A DNA stretch of 64,000 bases from Winogradskyella sp. (GTDB taxonomy: Bacteria > Bacteroidota > Bacteroidia > Flavobacteriales > Flavobacteriaceae), in assembly GCF_025210595.1 (NCBI RefSeq), contig NZ_JAOARH010000044.1:1-64000 (forward strand), given 5' to 3'. The notes under the pieces were generated by a model. The model ran no database searches. It was not told the origin of the DNA and saw nothing but the letters and a program-made list of their open reading frames with translations. Below, piece by piece: positions 63,794 to 64,000 of this stretch. How positions within the stretch are numbered: the first letter of the stretch is position 1; each line of letters begins with the position of its first letter. A program made the translations under genes and the position numbers.

Positions 63794-64000
63794 ATGGATA
63801 AATTACCAAAAGTAGGATTGCCTATTTTAATAGGAATTGTTTTAGCTATAATAATTGTTGCAAAATCAGCCGTAACCATAGGGTCTGGTGAAGCAGGTGT
63901 GCTATATAAAACCTTTGGAGGTGGAGTAGTAACTGATGAGCCACCTTTAGGTGAAGGATTCCATATAGTGGCACCATGGAACAAAGTTTATATTTATGAA
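63794..64000 (+). CDS. SPFH/band-7 (prohibitin-like) membrane protein, partial
   Basis: The first 69 codons run open to the window edge. They encode an N-terminal membrane helix (LPILIGIVLAIIIVAKSAVT) and then GSGEAGVLYKTFGGGV and LGEGFHIVAPWNKVYIYE, the start of an SPFH domain as in prohibitins and HflK/HflC. Such proteins form large membrane rings that influence proteases or membrane domains. It probably shares a transcript with the vWA-like gene. The 3' end lies outside the window. Confidence 0.85.
   Translation, partial: MDKLPKVGLPILIGIVLAIIIVAKSAVTIGSGEAGVLYKTFGGGVVTDEPPLGEGFHIVAPWNKVYIYE

Noticed and set aside
1..64000. Search by eye for CRISPR arrays, insertion sequences, toxin-antitoxin pairs, phage or defence genes and tRNAs
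   Set aside because: No regularly spaced repeats, transposase motifs, integrase, paired small toxin genes or tRNA-like cloverleaf sequences were recognised. Small RNAs cannot be excluded by reading alone.

Overview
The window is an AT-rich chromosomal segment of a member of the Bacteroidota, almost certainly a (probably marine) Flavobacteriaceae species. The evidence is the LpxC-FabZ fusion, two LpxD paralogues, a PorX-type response regulator and a type IX secretion (T9SS) cargo tail, together with start regions that lack Shine-Dalgarno sequences but often carry a TAnnTTTG -7 box. I cannot name the genus. I saw no tRNA, rRNA, insertion sequence, prophage, CRISPR array or recognisable defence system. 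Most of the window is core genome plus one large accessory surface-polysaccharide locus.

Layout. 1-6085 (+): topoisomerase IV genes parE and parC, with two unrecognised envelope genes between them. 6082-10162 (-): an SGNH/MBOAT O-acylation pair, a TerC-type membrane protein, a small lipoprotein and an XRE regulator. 10466-14594: an M14 carboxypeptidase, an Lrp/AsnC regulator, aroB (-) and proline dehydrogenase.

14655-45564 is the polysaccharide locus. It holds the Wzc kinase, the Wza export lipoprotein, a WbpM/PglF-type dehydratase, a PglE-type aminotransferase, a PglC-type initiating transferase, five further GT4-like or hydrolase-rich blocks (four GT4 glycosyltransferases in all), AsnB, several O-acyl-transfer proteins, a Wzy-like polymerase and a Wzx-like flippase. 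It continues with a formyltransferase-like/beta-propeller fusion (+), a giant T9SS-secreted pectate-lyase-like protein (+), UDP-glucose dehydrogenase and a UDP-glucuronate 4-epimerase-like enzyme. Together these look like a Wzx/Wzy-type capsule or exopolysaccharide system with bacillosamine-like and uronic acid sugars, heavy O-acylation and a dedicated secreted lyase.

45646-50391 (-): a small membrane-anchored protein, alanine dehydrogenase, a membrane protein overlapped by a 47-codon secreted mini-gene, tsaE and porX. 50426-60727 (+): HD phosphohydrolase, then the lipid A block lpxD, lpxC/fabZ, lpxA, efp and a second lpxD-like gene, followed by sucD and an M16 peptidase lipoprotein. 60934-64000 (+): a FabG-type reductase, a vWA-like membrane protein and the start of an SPFH/band-7 gene cut by the window edge.

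Nothing here is plainly a new system. The most unusual points are the T9SS lyase embedded in a uronic-acid polysaccharide locus, the formyltransferase-propeller fusion with a substituted catalytic Asn, the matched palindromic sites around the XRE regulator, the overlapping secreted mini-gene and a nested perfect hairpin before sucD. All assignments come from reading motifs; no database search was run.
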